Positions 11,597-24,784 of a DNA stretch of 64,000 nucleotides are shown one piece after another. The notes below the pieces were generated by a model. That model made no database searches. It saw only the letters and a list, made by a program, of their open reading frames with translations, and had not been told where the DNA came from. The stretch covers positions 20,069,501 through 20,133,500 of the forward strand of contig CM053140.1 of assembly GCA_028571685.1 (NCBI GenBank), read 5' to 3'. Each line of letters opens with the position of its first letter. Positions within the stretch are counted from its first letter, which is position 1. This DNA is from Heterohyrax brucei. Its lineage: Eukaryota; Chordata; Mammalia; Hyracoidea; Procaviidae. The position numbers and the translations under genes were made by a program.

Positions 11597-11764
11597 AACC
11601 AAAAATCAAAAACCCGTTGCTGTTCAGTCTATTCTGACTCATAGTAACCTTATAGGACACAGTAGAATTACCCCATAGGGTTTCTAGGGAGTGGCTAGTA
11701 GATTTGAACTGCTGATCTTTTGGGTAGCAGCCTTAGCTCTTAACACCTGTGACATCAGGGCTCC
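11597..11764 (-). repeat. AfroSINE (A-type)
   Basis: Full structure from aacccgttgctgttcagtct to ctcttaacacctgtgacatc. Confidence 0.9.
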
Positions 11765-12700
11765 AAGGGACAACTCCCCAAGGAAGGTGCACTGTGCTGG
11801 GGAGGAGCGCTGGGCTCCCCTGTGTCCACAGGAAACTGGCACTGCTCTCCCAGCAGGCCACCCCATGTCCACACTGGCCATTTCAGTCCTTAGGGCAACC
11901 GTAGAGACTTCCAAAATCAACAGATGTGATGCAGAGCAGCCCAAAAGTACTGTTGAGTCTGTGGAGTCCTTGTGTTACATCCTGAATCTTTGACTCTACC
12001 CATCTCCTGCTGCTGACAGGTGGCTGACTGGCTTGGGGACCTCTCACTAGCACAGATGGGTAGGGGAGGTTAAGGATACAGGGAGTTTTAAAACTTGAAC
12101 AAATTAGTACCTATCAAAATTACAAACTCATGGACTCTGACCCAGTAATGCCACTCTTAGGAATGGACCTCCCCTTCCACTGTCCAGCTATAATTGTACG
12201 AGTGTGAAAGCAGTGCTCACTGTTGCTCACAGCAGCGTCGAGCTTGGTGCCAAGGTTCTGGGAACCATCCAGGCACCCCTCACCAGGGGTCTGGTAAAAT
12301 AAGCGAGGAGCAGCCACACAGTGAAAACCAGTGCAGATAACCCAAGGGACAAGGACCTTCTCTCTGTGCCAGTGGAGAAAGAGCTCTTGCACATGCTGTA
12401 TGCGAAATAAAAACTCAAGGAATAGAATTGCACAGACAGTGTGCCATCCTTTTGTGTAAGGCAGAGGGAAGGACGTAGGTTTGGTGAGGCTTGGATGTGC
12501 GCATGTAAGCACAGGAAGGCTACACTGCTAGGCTCAAGTGGCTGCGGGTGGTGGAGGGGGTGAGACAGTGAGGTGGAATGCAGGGTAGGTGGGGTGGCTG
12601 TCTTTTCTGATGGTCCCTAACATTTTCAGGACCTAGGTTAAGAGTAGAAATGGAGACCCACATACTAGATACGAATATTTAAAATATGCTTAATGTTTCC
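11765..12700. other. No gene; possible L1 trace
   Basis: 12120-12430 has a faint L1-like character (gactctgacccagtaatgcc, caaggttctgggaaccatcc). Nothing else is recognised. Confidence 0.4.
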
Positions 12701-12702
12701 AG

Positions 12703-12860
12703 AAACCCTGGTGATGTTAGGATCTACGTCTGCTAACTGCAAGGTTGGCAGTTTAAATCCACCAGGTGCTTCTTGTTCTATGGGGCAGTTCTACTCTGTC
12801 CTATAGGGTTGCTATCAGTTGGAATGGACTCCATGACCAGGCTTTTTTTTTTTTTTTTAA
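12703..12860 (+). repeat. AfroSINE (A-type) with oligo-T tail
   Basis: Head aaaccctggtgatgttagga, body tatggggcagttctactctg, ending in a 16-18 bp T run. It lacks about 15 bp before the body. Confidence 0.9.
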
Positions 12861-13435
12861 ATGCTTTTACCTTACAAACACGCCTTCAGAAACCACTTGG
12901 AAGGTCAGGGTGGAATTTCAAATCCGACCTCTGTGCTAGATCATGGTATAGGTTGGCTGGCCCTAGTCTTGGACTGTGGCCTTGCCCCTTTCCTTCCCAC
13001 CACACTCTGCCCTGCACATGTGTGGACTCTCTAGCTGGCCTGTCCAAGCTCTGGCTTCAGTGGTGCCAACAGCCACCCCTTGCACAGCCCTGAGACTCAG
13101 GGGTACAGGTAGGCATCACAATTGGAGGACAGGCCCACCAGAGGCTCTCCTGAAAGCTCCTGGAATCTTGGCTTAGGCAGGGGATTTCAGGATTCTGGAT
13201 AAACCAGAGTGCATTCTAGAAAGCGAGGGAGACACAAGCTCCTAGTAGACATGTGCCTTTGGCCCTAAGGACTCCTTACTCCGTGGGCTAGAGGAGGGCC
13301 AAATGGGCCTCAGAAGATGGAGCTGTATCTTTCATTCACATTAATTTTGAATCATACAATGTATTACGTGTATATATTACGTGTATATATTAAAAAATCG
13401 AACATTCTATTTCAAAGCTTATAACCAAATACCTT
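12861..13435. other. No gene recognised
   Basis: Mostly unique sequence, with a small tandem of cgtgtatatatta at about 13367-13392. Confidence 0.5.
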
Positions 13436-13439
13436 GTTG

Positions 13440-14265
13440 GATTGGTTTTCTGGATTTGAAGGCTTAGGACAAGAGTCTCATGTAGCATCTTGGTCAATTG
13501 GCACAATATAGTTCATAAAGTTATGTTCTGTATCCTCATTTGGTGAGTAGTATCTAGGGCCTTAAAAGTTGTAAGTGGCCTTCTACGATACAACTGTTAG
13601 TCTCTACTTGTCTGCAGCAAAAGACGAAAAAGAAAACCCAAGACTCAAAGAAGACATCAATGTATAAAAATTGTCTACATGAACTATGGTCCCATCAACC
13701 TGGAGACCAGAAGAACTAGATGGTGCCCAGCTACCACTACTGACATTTCAATCAGGGTCACAATAGATGGACCTTGATAGAATGGGAGGAAAATGTGAAA
13801 CAGAAGTTTCAATTCCTAAAAACAAAGAAACCAAAAATAAAAAATAAAAAAATAGATTTACTGGGCTCGTTGAGGATGAAGGATACCTCAAGACCACTGC
13901 CATGAGATACTCTTCCAACCTTGAACTGAAACTAACCCTTGAGGTCAACTTTGTAGCTGAATAACAGACTGGCTCTCAAAATAATGATTATCACCTGTAA
14001 GTACTGTGCTTCTTTAAAAAATCACCTATATAAGACCAAATAGTCAACAATGACTTTAACATGAAGAAAAGGTGAAAGCACAGGGAAACTAGATGAATGG
14101 AAAGGGAACAGCCAGAATGGAAATCATGAGCTGTCCACGCACGTGGAGAATGCAACTAGTGTCACTGAACAACTTGTGCCGAAATTGTTGAAAGAGAAAC
14201 TGCTGTGGAAACTTTCACTGAAAACACAGTAAAACTATTAACACAAAAACAACTCAGAACATTCG
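13440..14265 (+). repeat. R1 repeat copy 2 (longest)
   Basis: It includes the 5' extension gtgagtagtatctagggcct, the centre gaccagaagaactagatggt, gtcactgaacaacttgtgcc and an end with cacagtaaaactatta. It lies 226 bp from the exon 6 splice donor. Confidence 0.65.
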
Positions 14266-14475
14266 TGTAATTAAAAGCCATTCAGCTTGGATGCAGTCCC
14301 TGGATTTCCACGTCTGAGGGCCCTCCCTGGTGAGAGCTCTGCTGGCAAGTGCCTGGTGTCTTCAAAGGCATGGGGGCTCTCCCGGGGCTGTGCCTGGGGA
14401 GTCCCCAGGCTACCTCCCCCAGCTCAGGGGTGGAGGTGTCACTGAAGGATCACCTGCCCCATGATGCTGTGCTCA

Positions 14476-15735
<1,260 letters not shown>

Positions 15736-16546
15736 CGAAGGAGACCAGCACACACAGTTCCTACCCTTAGGCACAGGAGCTAAACTTTCTCCTCAAATAG
15801 TTGGAGGCAGATTGTGAAAATGTCACAAGGAGAGAGGAGTGTGCCAGTGTGCACCCCTCTCACTGGGAGTCATGCAGCTTCCTCGGGGTGCAGCTGATGG
15901 GCTTGGGTGCTAAAGGTTGGGTCAGAATTCCAAGGTACTAATGAGGAGGGAGGAGGAGAGATGACACGGTCATCCACAAACACCTGGAGGCATTCACAAA
16001 TTACCCCCAGTGTGTCCCCACTGGGCCAGAGCAGCAAGTAGGAAAGGACTTTTATTCTGTGGGTGATGAACACTTTAAGTTAAAGAAAGGCGTGACACTG
16101 TCAGGTAAGAAAACAAACAGCCAAGTGTGTAAACCTCAAGTTTCCTACGAAATAAAAATATATCCCAATGGATCTGTGACAGGCTCTGCAGCACGAATTC
16201 CCACTCTCGAATTAGCACACTGCAGAGAGGAACACACGACTCGAATGAATGGATCTCACTGACCTTTCAAGTGCCAGTTACCCAGAAACTTGAAGTCTAG
16301 CCTCACAGTTTTCACTTCTACGCCCAGTGACACCCATCGTGACACTCAGATGTGACACTTGCTGCTCCAAGAAGTACCGAGCATGTCAGGCACGAGTTTA
16401 TGTTGCTGGAAACACCTTCCTCATTCACTTGGCTACATGGACTATTATTCTATAAACACATATAGGAAGGCAAAAATCTTTCCAACATAAGGCCCAGAGG
16501 AGAGAAAAAGAAAAACAAAAGAATCCATGAGCTTGTATTTCCTCTT
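15736..16546. other. No gene recognised
   Basis: Intron 5 sequence without a repeat I can name. Confidence 0.5.
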
Positions 16547-16840
16547 TGACCCATGGGTAAACAAGAAGTACTTCTTAAAAACAAACAAACGAACAAGATA
16601 CTTTTCAGACATGCACAGAAAGAGAGAGGATGCTACCATGAATTCCCATGTATTTATTACCAGTTTCAAGAGTTATCCACTCTAGGCCAATCACTGTTGG
16701 CTTGGGAGGTCATCTCTTTCCAGAACATGGTTCCATCTTCCAAGCATCCAAATCTGGCTTAGTTCCCAATCCCAGAGTCCCCTTGTGTCAACTCAGCCAA
16801 CATAGGGCTCCTTTTTCCTTAAAACTATGACATCTCCCAT
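16547..16840 (+). repeat. L1M fragment sharing a junction with 15239-15375
   Basis: It starts ttgacccatgggtaaacaag and passes into L1M 3' UTR sequence (tccactctaggccaatcact), repeating the L1-to-L1M junction seen 1.3 kb to the left. Confidence 0.6.
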
Positions 16841-18033
16841 CTCTTCATATCTGGGGGGTTATAATCATACATTAGCCTACATGGCTATCGGATCCTGTCT
16901 CCTCCAACTATTCTGGCAACTCTCACAAAGCAGGAAGGCTTCCCCTTGATTTCGGCACTTCTCTGAGTGTGGAGTATCGTGCTGGGCACACAGGAACTGG
17001 CTCCTGATCTGGGGATGCTGAGAACCTGGCTATCTTTAGCCGCTTTGCTGGTGGTGTTTCTGCAAGCCCCGACCTCCACCCCCTCCACCACCGCGCCATG
17101 CTCTGAAGGCTGCTTCTAGAAAAGTGATGGTCCAGAAAGTCTGTGGAATTTGGTTATAAATATATTTTAAAATTAACCTGCTGCCTGGGTGTCTGTATAT
17201 ATCTGTCTCTTACTCACATGCTTTGTATTTTTAATCTCTAGCTTTTCGGTCATACTGCTAAATGAGGCTTCCTACCCTCTGGTTGCCCCACCCACGCCTG
17301 GCCCCTGTCAACCCCAGTCAGACCGCAGTCAGCCCCATGGCCTTTTCTCTGACAAATAACAAAACCAAACCCTAAGCCAGCTCAAGATCCAGAGTCCTGA
17401 TGGCTGGGCTGGTGGCTGGTGTTCTGCAGGGCCCTGTCCTGCTTCCCTCCCTCTGCGTTTCCGCCTGGGTGACGCGACCGGGCGCAGAAATAGCTCTGCC
17501 TCAATTAACACCTTCTTCATCGGGAAAAGAAATAATCAGGACATTCCATATTGAGCACACTTCACAAACCCAGGAGACAAGGAGACAGGAGCAGCCACAG
17601 GAAAGGAGGAGGAAGAAAGGATCTTGAATACCTTGTCCTACTGAGTGTCCCCTCCCCATGAGGGTCTTGGGAGAGGTATGGGATGATTGCTACATGGCTG
17701 GCTGCTGTTTTTACTGGCCCACTTGGGGCCCATTGGGCAGAGACGGTGGATGGAAGCCACTCTGAGTAGCATCTTTGCCTGTGACCACCTTTTCCCAACC
17801 AGACAGGCCTGGAGGCTCTCCCCCTTCACTCCTGAACTCCCCTTTGGGCCGCACTTGCCAGGTTCCTCTCCCTCAGTTAATACTTCCCTTGGCTTGACGG
17901 GTGGGGCTGCCATTCGCCTGGCCTGCACGGGATGGCTGAACGGACTGTGCAGTCCTGAAATAGAGCCCTCATTCATTACCTGACCCTGTTTGCTTCTCAG
18001 GTTTCAGACAGCAAGTGGCCAGAGTTTGGAGAG
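16841..18033. other. No gene; unique intron 5
   Basis: Several 60-110 codon frames on both strands lack any recognisable domain. No repeat is recognised. Confidence 0.5.
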
Positions 18034-18615
18034 TGTGGTGGGTTGAATTGTATCACCTTGAATGGATATGTCTACATCCTAAGCCCCGCAGAACCTGTGA
18101 ATGTGACCTCATTTGGAAATGGGGTCTTTGAGGATATAATTAATTAGGGATCTTAATATGAGATCATGCTGGATTTGGGGGCCCTACCGTCAGTGGAATC
18201 CCCGGTGGCATAGTGGTTAAGAGCTATGTCTACTAACCTTTTGGTTCAAATCTACCAGATGCTCCTTAGAGCAACTGTGGGGGCAGTTCTACTGTGTCCT
18301 ATAGGATTGCTATGACTCGGAATCAATTTGATAGTAGTGGCTGGCTGGGCTATAGCCAATGACTGGTGTCTTTATCAGAAAAAGGAGGAGAGTTTGAGAC
18401 ACACAGAAACACAAGGGGAAGGCCCTGTCACATGCCAGTGGAAATCTGGGGGACCCACAGAAGGATCCTCTCCTAGAACCTTCAGAGGGACTGTGGCCCT
18501 GTTGAACCCCTGAATTTGGACTTGACCTCCAGAGCTACGGGAGAACACATCTGTGTTGTTTTAAGCTACTTCATCTATAGCGCTTTGTTACAGCAGCTCT
18601 TTGAAAACCAATACA
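18034..18615 (+). repeat. MLT1-type ERVL-MaLR LTR, split by a SINE
   Basis: It begins TGTGGTGGGTTGAATTGTAT, contains tgtgacctcatttggaaatg and gactggtgtctttatcag, and ends aaaaccaatacaga. Near-matching 5-bp flanks (gagag and gaaag) fit an ERVL target duplication. Confidence 0.85.
18196..18340 (+). repeat. AfroSINE (A-type) inside MLT1
   Basis: Head tccccggtggcatagtggtt, body gggggcagttctactgtgtc; the left third is shortened. Confidence 0.9.
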
Positions 18616-19324
18616 GAAAGTCAGGGATTTCAGTGAAAATATACCCAAAGCTGCTTGCTTCCTGAGCACTGAGTGTGGACAGCCAGGGATGTCACCTTCC
18701 ACACTGCTGGGTCAGCGCAGGGCCCAGAAGTGGTGCCTCCTGCCGCCCTGGCTCTTCTCCTGCTCCTCTAACCCCCAAATCTTCTCTTGACTCAGCCACT
18801 AGTGAGCCCCCAGCACCCAGGTTCTGACTGGTTTGTGCCAAGGTTTAGGGTCTCAGCCCTGGCCAGGACCTCTAGTTGGGTCACCTTCAGGCATATCCTG
18901 GAGGAGGCTGGGAGAAGCTGTCTTGCGACCTGCATGTGAATACAGGTAAGGCTGAGCCCTCCAATCAAAAGACTACACGTGAAAGTGGGTAACGGAGCCA
19001 GGAACAGACCCCGACCCGAAAGAGGTCAGGCCAGGCCTCCAACCCTTCTTCCTGCTTCAATACTCATTATGGTCTTTGGTAGCTGAGAGGTAGCTAGGTG
19101 GACACTCATGGCTCCCTTCCTGAAAACTACACAATGCTTGCTTGCTCCAGCCACATGCAGGTGGTAGGACATGCCAGAGGTGTCAGCCAGAAGTGAGTGG
19201 GTCCATACCGCAGCTTCCTTGCCCTTTGGGCTGGATGACTGTGAGGTGTGTACTGTATACTGCCTCCCAGAGGTCCCCAGAGGGACTAAGCCACAGTCGT
19301 CCACAGTGATAACTGACTTCTAAG
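18616..19324. other. No gene recognised
   Basis: Intron 5 unique sequence. A 92-codon minus-strand frame (19026-19304) has no known domain. Confidence 0.5.
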
Positions 19325-19726
19325 TGTCAGTCTCTGAGAGCTGCTATACAAAATATGACAAAGCAGGTGGCTTTAAGGAGCAGATATTGATTGTCTCACC
19401 ATTCTGGAAGTGAGAGGTCTGAACCCAGGGTGTTGTAGGGCTACACTCTCAGGTAGCTGTAGGGGATGGTTCTGTCTGTTCTCTCCGTTTCTGGTAGCCC
19501 TGGGCCTTTTTTTGTGTTCCTCGGCATGAACATCGATCTTCACATGGTATCTCCCCCTGTGTGATCCCTTCTATGGGATATCACTGAGAAGGGATTAGGA
19601 TTTGCGCTACCCTACTGATAATACCTTTAAAGAAAGATCCTATTTCTCTCAACAAGGTCACATTCACAGGGACACGGATTAGGACTTCCACATGTCTTTT
19701 CGGGGGACACAATTCCATCCCTAACA
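19325..19726 (-). repeat. MLT1-type LTR
   Basis: Reverse orientation: attctggaagtgagaggtct, ttcacatggtatctccccct and cgggggacacaattccatcc. It lies 328 bp from the exon 5 donor side. Confidence 0.75.
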
Positions 19727-19952
19727 ACCAGGTACCCTTCCTAGCTGCCTTCCTTTTCTGGCTTCACTTCCCCATTCCCACTCCGGTGTGTTCTAGGGTC
19801 ACCTCTCCAACATACCACCTTGCTCCTGGGTCTGCTTCTGGGGGCCCCAACCCAAGGCTACAGCTACAACTGAGACCTGGGCTAGTGCACCCTCTGTCTT
19901 TCAGCAGAGCTTGGTGAAGGAGGTTCTCACGGCTGTCAGCACAAAGGAGTCA

Positions 19953-20336
<384 letters not shown>

Positions 20337-20599
20337 TTACTGTAACAGGGGCGAGGCAAGTCTTCCTTTTTTCTTAGAAAGCACTTTTTAATCTTCAAAA
20401 GTACTTTGCGCTCTATTCACTGCTCTGTTTCATGACCTTTTGGGTGAGAAAAGGGCAGAAATCTACTGCTTTCAAAGCCATGCTCCTGGGTGTTGGGCAG
20501 TCTCCACACAGACTGGAGTGCCTTTTCCTTATTGTTTTCCATCAACAGGGGGCATCTTTTCCTAATTCATGCAAAGGCTAATTGCGGCTCTGCCCAGGA

Positions 20600-20830
20600 A
20601 AGCAGGCGGTGTCCCAGTTCCAGATGCCACGTGATCTCATTGCTTCTAGAAACAACCCCATGAAGTGGGAGCACTTATCAAGTCCCCCCCATTTTACAGA
20701 GCGGGGAAGCAAGGCTCTGGAAGGTGACATGACCTACTCAACAGACCTGAGAAATGGCAACGTCAGTACTCAAACCCAGGTCTACATGACTCAGGGTCAC
20801 ACACTCATGCTGCCTTCTCCCTTTGGGGAA
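20600..20830 (+). repeat. MIR SINE
   Basis: Has cattttacagagcggggaag, gacctactcaacagacctga and actcaaacccaggtctacat. Confidence 0.7.
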
Positions 20831-20867
20831 ACCCAACTTAGAAAGATAGGACACAGTCCCCATGGGG

Positions 20868-21028
20868 AGGCCTGGGGGCTCAGTGGTTAAGAGTTCAGCT
20901 GCTGACTAAAAGGAAGGTTGGCAGGCTGAATTCACCAGGTGCTCCTTGGAAGCCCTATGGGGCAGTTCTGCTCTGTCCTATAGGGTCACTATGGTCAGAA
21001 TCCACGGGACGCCAATGGGTATGGTAAA
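20868..21028 (+). repeat. AfroSINE (A-type)
   Basis: gctcagtggttaagagttca, gctccttggaagccctatgg and tcctatagggtcactatgg. Confidence 0.9.
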
Positions 21029-21275
21029 CTCCCAAGGCAGGGGCTGTGTAGGATGGAAGATGTGCCCTTCTGGACATCAGAAGACCTGGAGCTGATCGGA
21101 GTTTTATTGCCAGTCAACGAGGGATCCTTATCCTTGAAAGTCCAGGGTCTAACAGCCTCCCAAATTATAAATAATGCACCCCTGTGGCTGATGCCCAAGT
21201 GCCTCTAAGCCTGAATTTCCACTGAGAGAGGAACTGATAAAGCAGATGATATTTAAATTTTCATTCTACTGTGTT

Positions 21276-21629
21276 AAAAACAAACCAAAAAAACCCAAAC
21301 TCATTGCTGTCAAGTTGATTCCAACTGATAGTGATCCTATGCCCACTACCAACTGTCCACTGTTGCTGAGCTGATTCTGACTCATAGGGACACTATAGGT
21401 CAGAGCAGAACTGCTCCATTGGAAGTCCAAGCAGCGCCAGGTGGATTCAAACTGCCAACCTTTTGGTTAGCAGCCACAGCCCTTAACCACTATGCCACCA
21501 GTGTTTCCAGCAACCATACAGAAAAGAGTAAAACTGCCCTATAGAGTTTCCAAGGAGCACCTGGTAGATTCAAACTGTTGATCTTTTGGTTAATAGCCAT
21601 AGCACTTAACCACTAGGCCACTAGGGTTT
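21276..21629 (-). repeat. AfroSINE (A-type), outer copy of a SINE-in-SINE
   Basis: Two halves (21276-21341 and about 21510-21629) surround another SINE. The whole is flanked by tcattctactgtgt (21261-21274) and ccattctactctgt (21630-21643), a target duplication. Confidence 0.9.
21342..21509 (-). repeat. AfroSINE (A-type), inner copy
   Basis: Complete from cactgttgctgagctgattc to taaccactatgccaccagtg, inserted in the tail half of the outer SINE in the same orientation. Confidence 0.9.
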
Positions 21630-21710
21630 CCATTCTACTCTGTAAGTCCCATAATTCTAAGATCTGAAGAATATTTGTAGTAGTAATAGCTGCCCATTTT
21701 TGCTACCTAA

Positions 21711-21881
21711 CCAAAAACATATCAAAACCAAATTTGTTGCTGTTAAGTCAATTCTGACTCATAGCAACACTTTAGGACAGAGTAGAACTGTTCCACAGTT
21801 TCCAATGAGGAGCTGGTGGATTTGAACCGCCGACCTTTTGACTAGTCACCCAACTCTTAACCACTGCACCGCCAAGGCTCG
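21711..21881 (-). repeat. AfroSINE (A-type) with target duplication
   Basis: Flanks ttttgctacctaa (21698-21710) and ttttgctgcctag (21882-21894). Confidence 0.92.
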
Positions 21882-21936
21882 TTTTGCTGCCTAGAAGTTC
21901 TGAGGGATGCCCAATTCTTTGTTTGTCATCTCATGT

Positions 21937-22100
21937 GGAGTCCTAGGGTGGCCCAAAGGTTGGCTGTCTGAATGCACACAGATGTCTCAGAGACAGGCCC
22001 GGCGATCTGCTTCTGAAAGACCACAGTCTTGAAAACTCTATGGAGCAGTTCTAGTCTGGACACAAGGGGCTGCCATGGGTGCAATCACCTCGATGTCAAC
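21937..22100 (+). repeat. B-type SINE
   Basis: B-type features: a gggtggcccaaaggttggct head, gcgatctgcttctgaaagac and tatggagcagttctagtctg. Several short deletions. Confidence 0.7.
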
Positions 22101-22144
22101 TAACCACCACTCTGTGATACATATTAGGGAAGTCTACGGTTTCC

Positions 22145-22312
22145 TGGGAGCCCAGGTGGCACAGTGGCTAAGAGCTTGGGTGTTAACCAGAACAGCCAAA
22201 AGGCTGGCCATTCAAATCCACCAGTCCCTCCATGGCAACTCTATGGGACAGTTTTGCTCTGTCTTACAGGGTCTCCATGAGTTGCCATTGACTCGATGGC
22301 TACAGGTCTAGG
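22145..22312 (+). repeat. AfroSINE (A-type)
   Basis: tgggagcccaggtggcacag, attcaaatccaccagtccct and ccattgactcgatggctaca. Confidence 0.92.
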
Positions 22313-22361
22313 GTTTCTTACATACTTGTCAAATACATAGTCTATGAAGTCTGTATATTTG

Positions 22362-22565
22362 CAATCCCTTGGTGGTATATGCTGTAAACAGGCTTAGCTA
22401 CTAACCGAAAGGCTGGAGTAGAGACCAACCAGAGGCATCTTGCAAGAAAGGCCTGGCAGCCTACTTCCCCCAAATCATCCATTGAAAACTCCATACAGTA
22501 CAATTCTGCTCTGACACACCTGGGGTCACCATGAGTCTGAATCGATTCAACTGCAGCTTTTTTTG
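22362..22565 (+). repeat. B-type SINE (source of a copied head)
   Basis: atcccttggtggtatatgct, gaaaggcctggcagcctact and tctgctctgacacacctggg. Its first 36 bp plus about 25 bp of left flank recur at 23749-23809. Confidence 0.85.
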
Positions 22566-23230
22566 AGTTATAGTTAATATTTAGGTTCAAACACAAAGCT
22601 TGGAGCCTTACTGCTTGATGAGAAGAACTTTCTGGGGCCCATTATTAGCACCCCATGGCAGGAGAGACCACAGTAGTGGGGACAAACTGTTGGGCTGGTC
22701 CAAGGAGCAATGCTATTCTAGGGGGTCCAAGCCACCAGGGCAATGCTGATGGAGGCAGTGTGCACGGTGGTTAAGGCTGGGAGGACGTAGGGACAGCTGG
22801 ACCTGCACCCTAGTGACGCTAACATTTTGGGTGCTGCTGGCACCTTGCCCAGATTTTCTTTGCCACTGGGGTACCCAGCCTCCAGCTGCTGTGGGTTCCA
22901 GCTAGCCCTTCTCTACATAGACTTAACCCTAGTTATCAAGAACTGCCTCACCCAGGAGGTTATGTCTCCCCCAGCCTTACCTCCAATAACTAACTGACAC
23001 AAAAGTATAAAAGGCCAGCCTCCTAGCTTCCAGGTGGAGAACAACTCTGGTGTTTTTCACACTCCAGAGCTCCCCGTGCACTAAGGTTGGGGCTGCATCC
23101 TTGCCGAAGCCTCCCCCTGCCCCATCCTGCTTCCCTGTATCCCGTCCTCACTCCTTAGAGTTCTCGGGTGCACCACTCTACCTAGTTAACTCACTTCCTG
23201 GGAACCCAAGTTATCTACTTAATAGGTATG
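22566..23230. other. Unique intron 4 with a TATA-like site
   Basis: No gene is recognised. TATAAAAGG stands at 23006-23014 in a stretch that could be an old LTR edge. Confidence 0.4.
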
Positions 23231-23236
23231 GAGCCT

Positions 23237-23335
23237 TGAGCAAGTTATCTCACCATTCAGAGCCTCAGTTTCTCCAGTTGCAAATGGAGATCAAAACAGC
23301 ACCTCCTTTACAGGATTAAATGAGCTCATTCGTAC
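23237..23335 (+). repeat. MIR SINE fragment
   Basis: gagcaagttatctcaccatt, gcctcagtttctccagttgc and ggattaaatgagctcatt. Confidence 0.75.
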
Positions 23336-23345
23336 CTAGCAACAG

Positions 23346-23491
23346 AAACCCTGGTGGCGCAGTGGTTAACTGAAAGGTCGGCAGTTCAAATCTGCCTGGT
23401 GCTCCTTGGAAACTCTATGGAGCAGTTCTGCTCTGTCCTGTAGGGTCACTATGAGTTGGAATTGACTCAACAGCAGTGGGTTTGGTGCTTT
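23346..23491 (+). repeat. AfroSINE (A-type) with target duplication
   Basis: Flanked by tacctagcaa (23333-23342) and tacctagcaaa (23494-23504). It lacks the cggctgctaacc part of the tRNA head. Confidence 0.93.
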
Positions 23492-23689
23492 TCATACCTA
23501 GCAAAGTATCTGAGCCATCACTGGTGGTCTTGTTGACATTAGCTTTGGGATGGCCCTGAATTAACAATGACAGTTGGGTTCCTGCATTCCGAGTAAGTAA
23601 GCTTCTTCTTTCTGTGAGCAGGCCCTGCTGATTTACATCTAAGAAACAGGATGCATTAAACCTGGATGGCGATAAACTCAAAGAATGAA

Positions 23690-23845
23690 GCCAACAAAAT
23701 GTAAAGTGGTGATAATAAGAGAACTCACCTCACAGGCTTGTTTTGAAGATAGTCTATAAAGTCTGTATATTTGGAATCCCTTGGTGGTGTACACTGTTAA
23801 CAGGCTTAGAAAACACTTATAACAGTGCTGGGCACATAATTTATA
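23690..23845 (+). repeat. MIR SINE interrupted by a copied segment
   Basis: The MIR runs gtggtgataataagagaact, tcacctcacaggcttgtttt, then resumes acttataacagtgctgggca after 23809. Confidence 0.7.
23749..23809 (+). repeat. 61-bp duplicate of 22337-22397
   Basis: Starts atagtctataaagtctgtat and ends gttaacaggcttag. About 55 of 61 positions match the distant copy. Confidence 0.9.
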
Positions 23846-24029
23846 AATTATTATTTTATTGAGGTAGTAGTTATTTTCTAAGCTTATCCTTTTATTTGTG
23901 CCATATATATACACATAATTTTTTTCAGATGAACCTATACTGAATCCTGATCCTGTACATTGCAGCACCTCAAGGGGTGAGAGAATGAGAAAGCAGCATG
24001 TAATCAGTATGAACTTTGGAGCTTGTCAC

Positions 24030-24425
24030 TGTCAAGCTGTAGGAACTCAGGTGAGCAATTTAATCTTCTTGACCCTCAGTCTTCTCATCTGAAAAATGGG
24101 TTCATTGAGTGATTGTGAGTCAGAATCAAAGTGATGTACATGTAGCTCTTTCTACAGTGCCTGGTAGATAGAAAGCACTTAATAAGTTGTAATGGTCATC
24201 ACTGGCATTGTTTCTGCCCAGACATGGGGTCATATGTATGAGTTAATTCCTAGTTCTGCCACTTCTCAGCCATGTGCCACTTCTCAGTCATTCTGAGCCT
24301 CAGTTTCCCCATCTGTATAATGGAGATATCATGACTATCAACTTCATAAGGGTTGTGAGAGTTGAATGAGAGAATGCATGGTGCTCCTGATATACACTAG
24401 GTGCTCAATAACTGGGTGCTGTAGT
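24030..24425 (+). repeat. Two adjacent MIR SINEs
   Basis: 24040-24200 (cttctcatctgaaaaatggg) and 24240-24420 (gcctcagtttccccatctgt, tacactaggtgctcaataac). They lie within 200 bp of the exon 4 donor. Confidence 0.8.
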
Positions 24426-24618
24426 TACAAATGAGGTGCCTGCCTGGCTTGCTTTTGAGTGCTTGCCCAGACACAGTCAGACTCTTGGGGACTGCCTTGG
24501 GAGTTTCCTCAGAGAGGAGGCTACCCTGGCACAGGCTGGAAGGGCATAGGCTCTTCTAGAGTTGCTCTGGACAGGGAAAACTGAGCAGCCCCCTCACCAG
24601 GGCTAGAAACTCACGCAC

Positions 24619-24710
24619 TTGGGATTCCAGATACCAGCTTGAGTGGCCGTAGCACTCGAACTGCTCTCAGCGTCCGTAAGTCAAACTCCGTCCCAACTGT
24701 TGACAAGATG
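24619..24710 (-). CDS. CACNA1A: CACNA1A exon 4: IS4 voltage sensor
   Basis: This 92-bp exon enters in phase 2 (one base completes a codon) and leaves in phase 1. It encodes [20 protein letters not shown] and then [11 protein letters not shown]: the S3-S4 loop and the IS4 helix, with basic residues at every third position (R192, R195, R198, R201 and K204 in human numbering anchored on S218). These gating-charge residues, including the migraine positions R192 and R195, are all intact. The acceptor is tttcttccag. The donor is A/GTGCGT; a second GT four bases downstream (GTGAGT) would put the frame out, so I chose the first. Human has Ala, as I recall, where this exon has Ser in ILSTVG (position 183). 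Confidence 0.96.
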
Positions 24711-24784
24711 CTGGAAGAAAGAAGCCAAAACAAAAACAAAGATGAGTTTGGGGCCAGAAGGGGCAGATGACAGGTGACTTGGGG

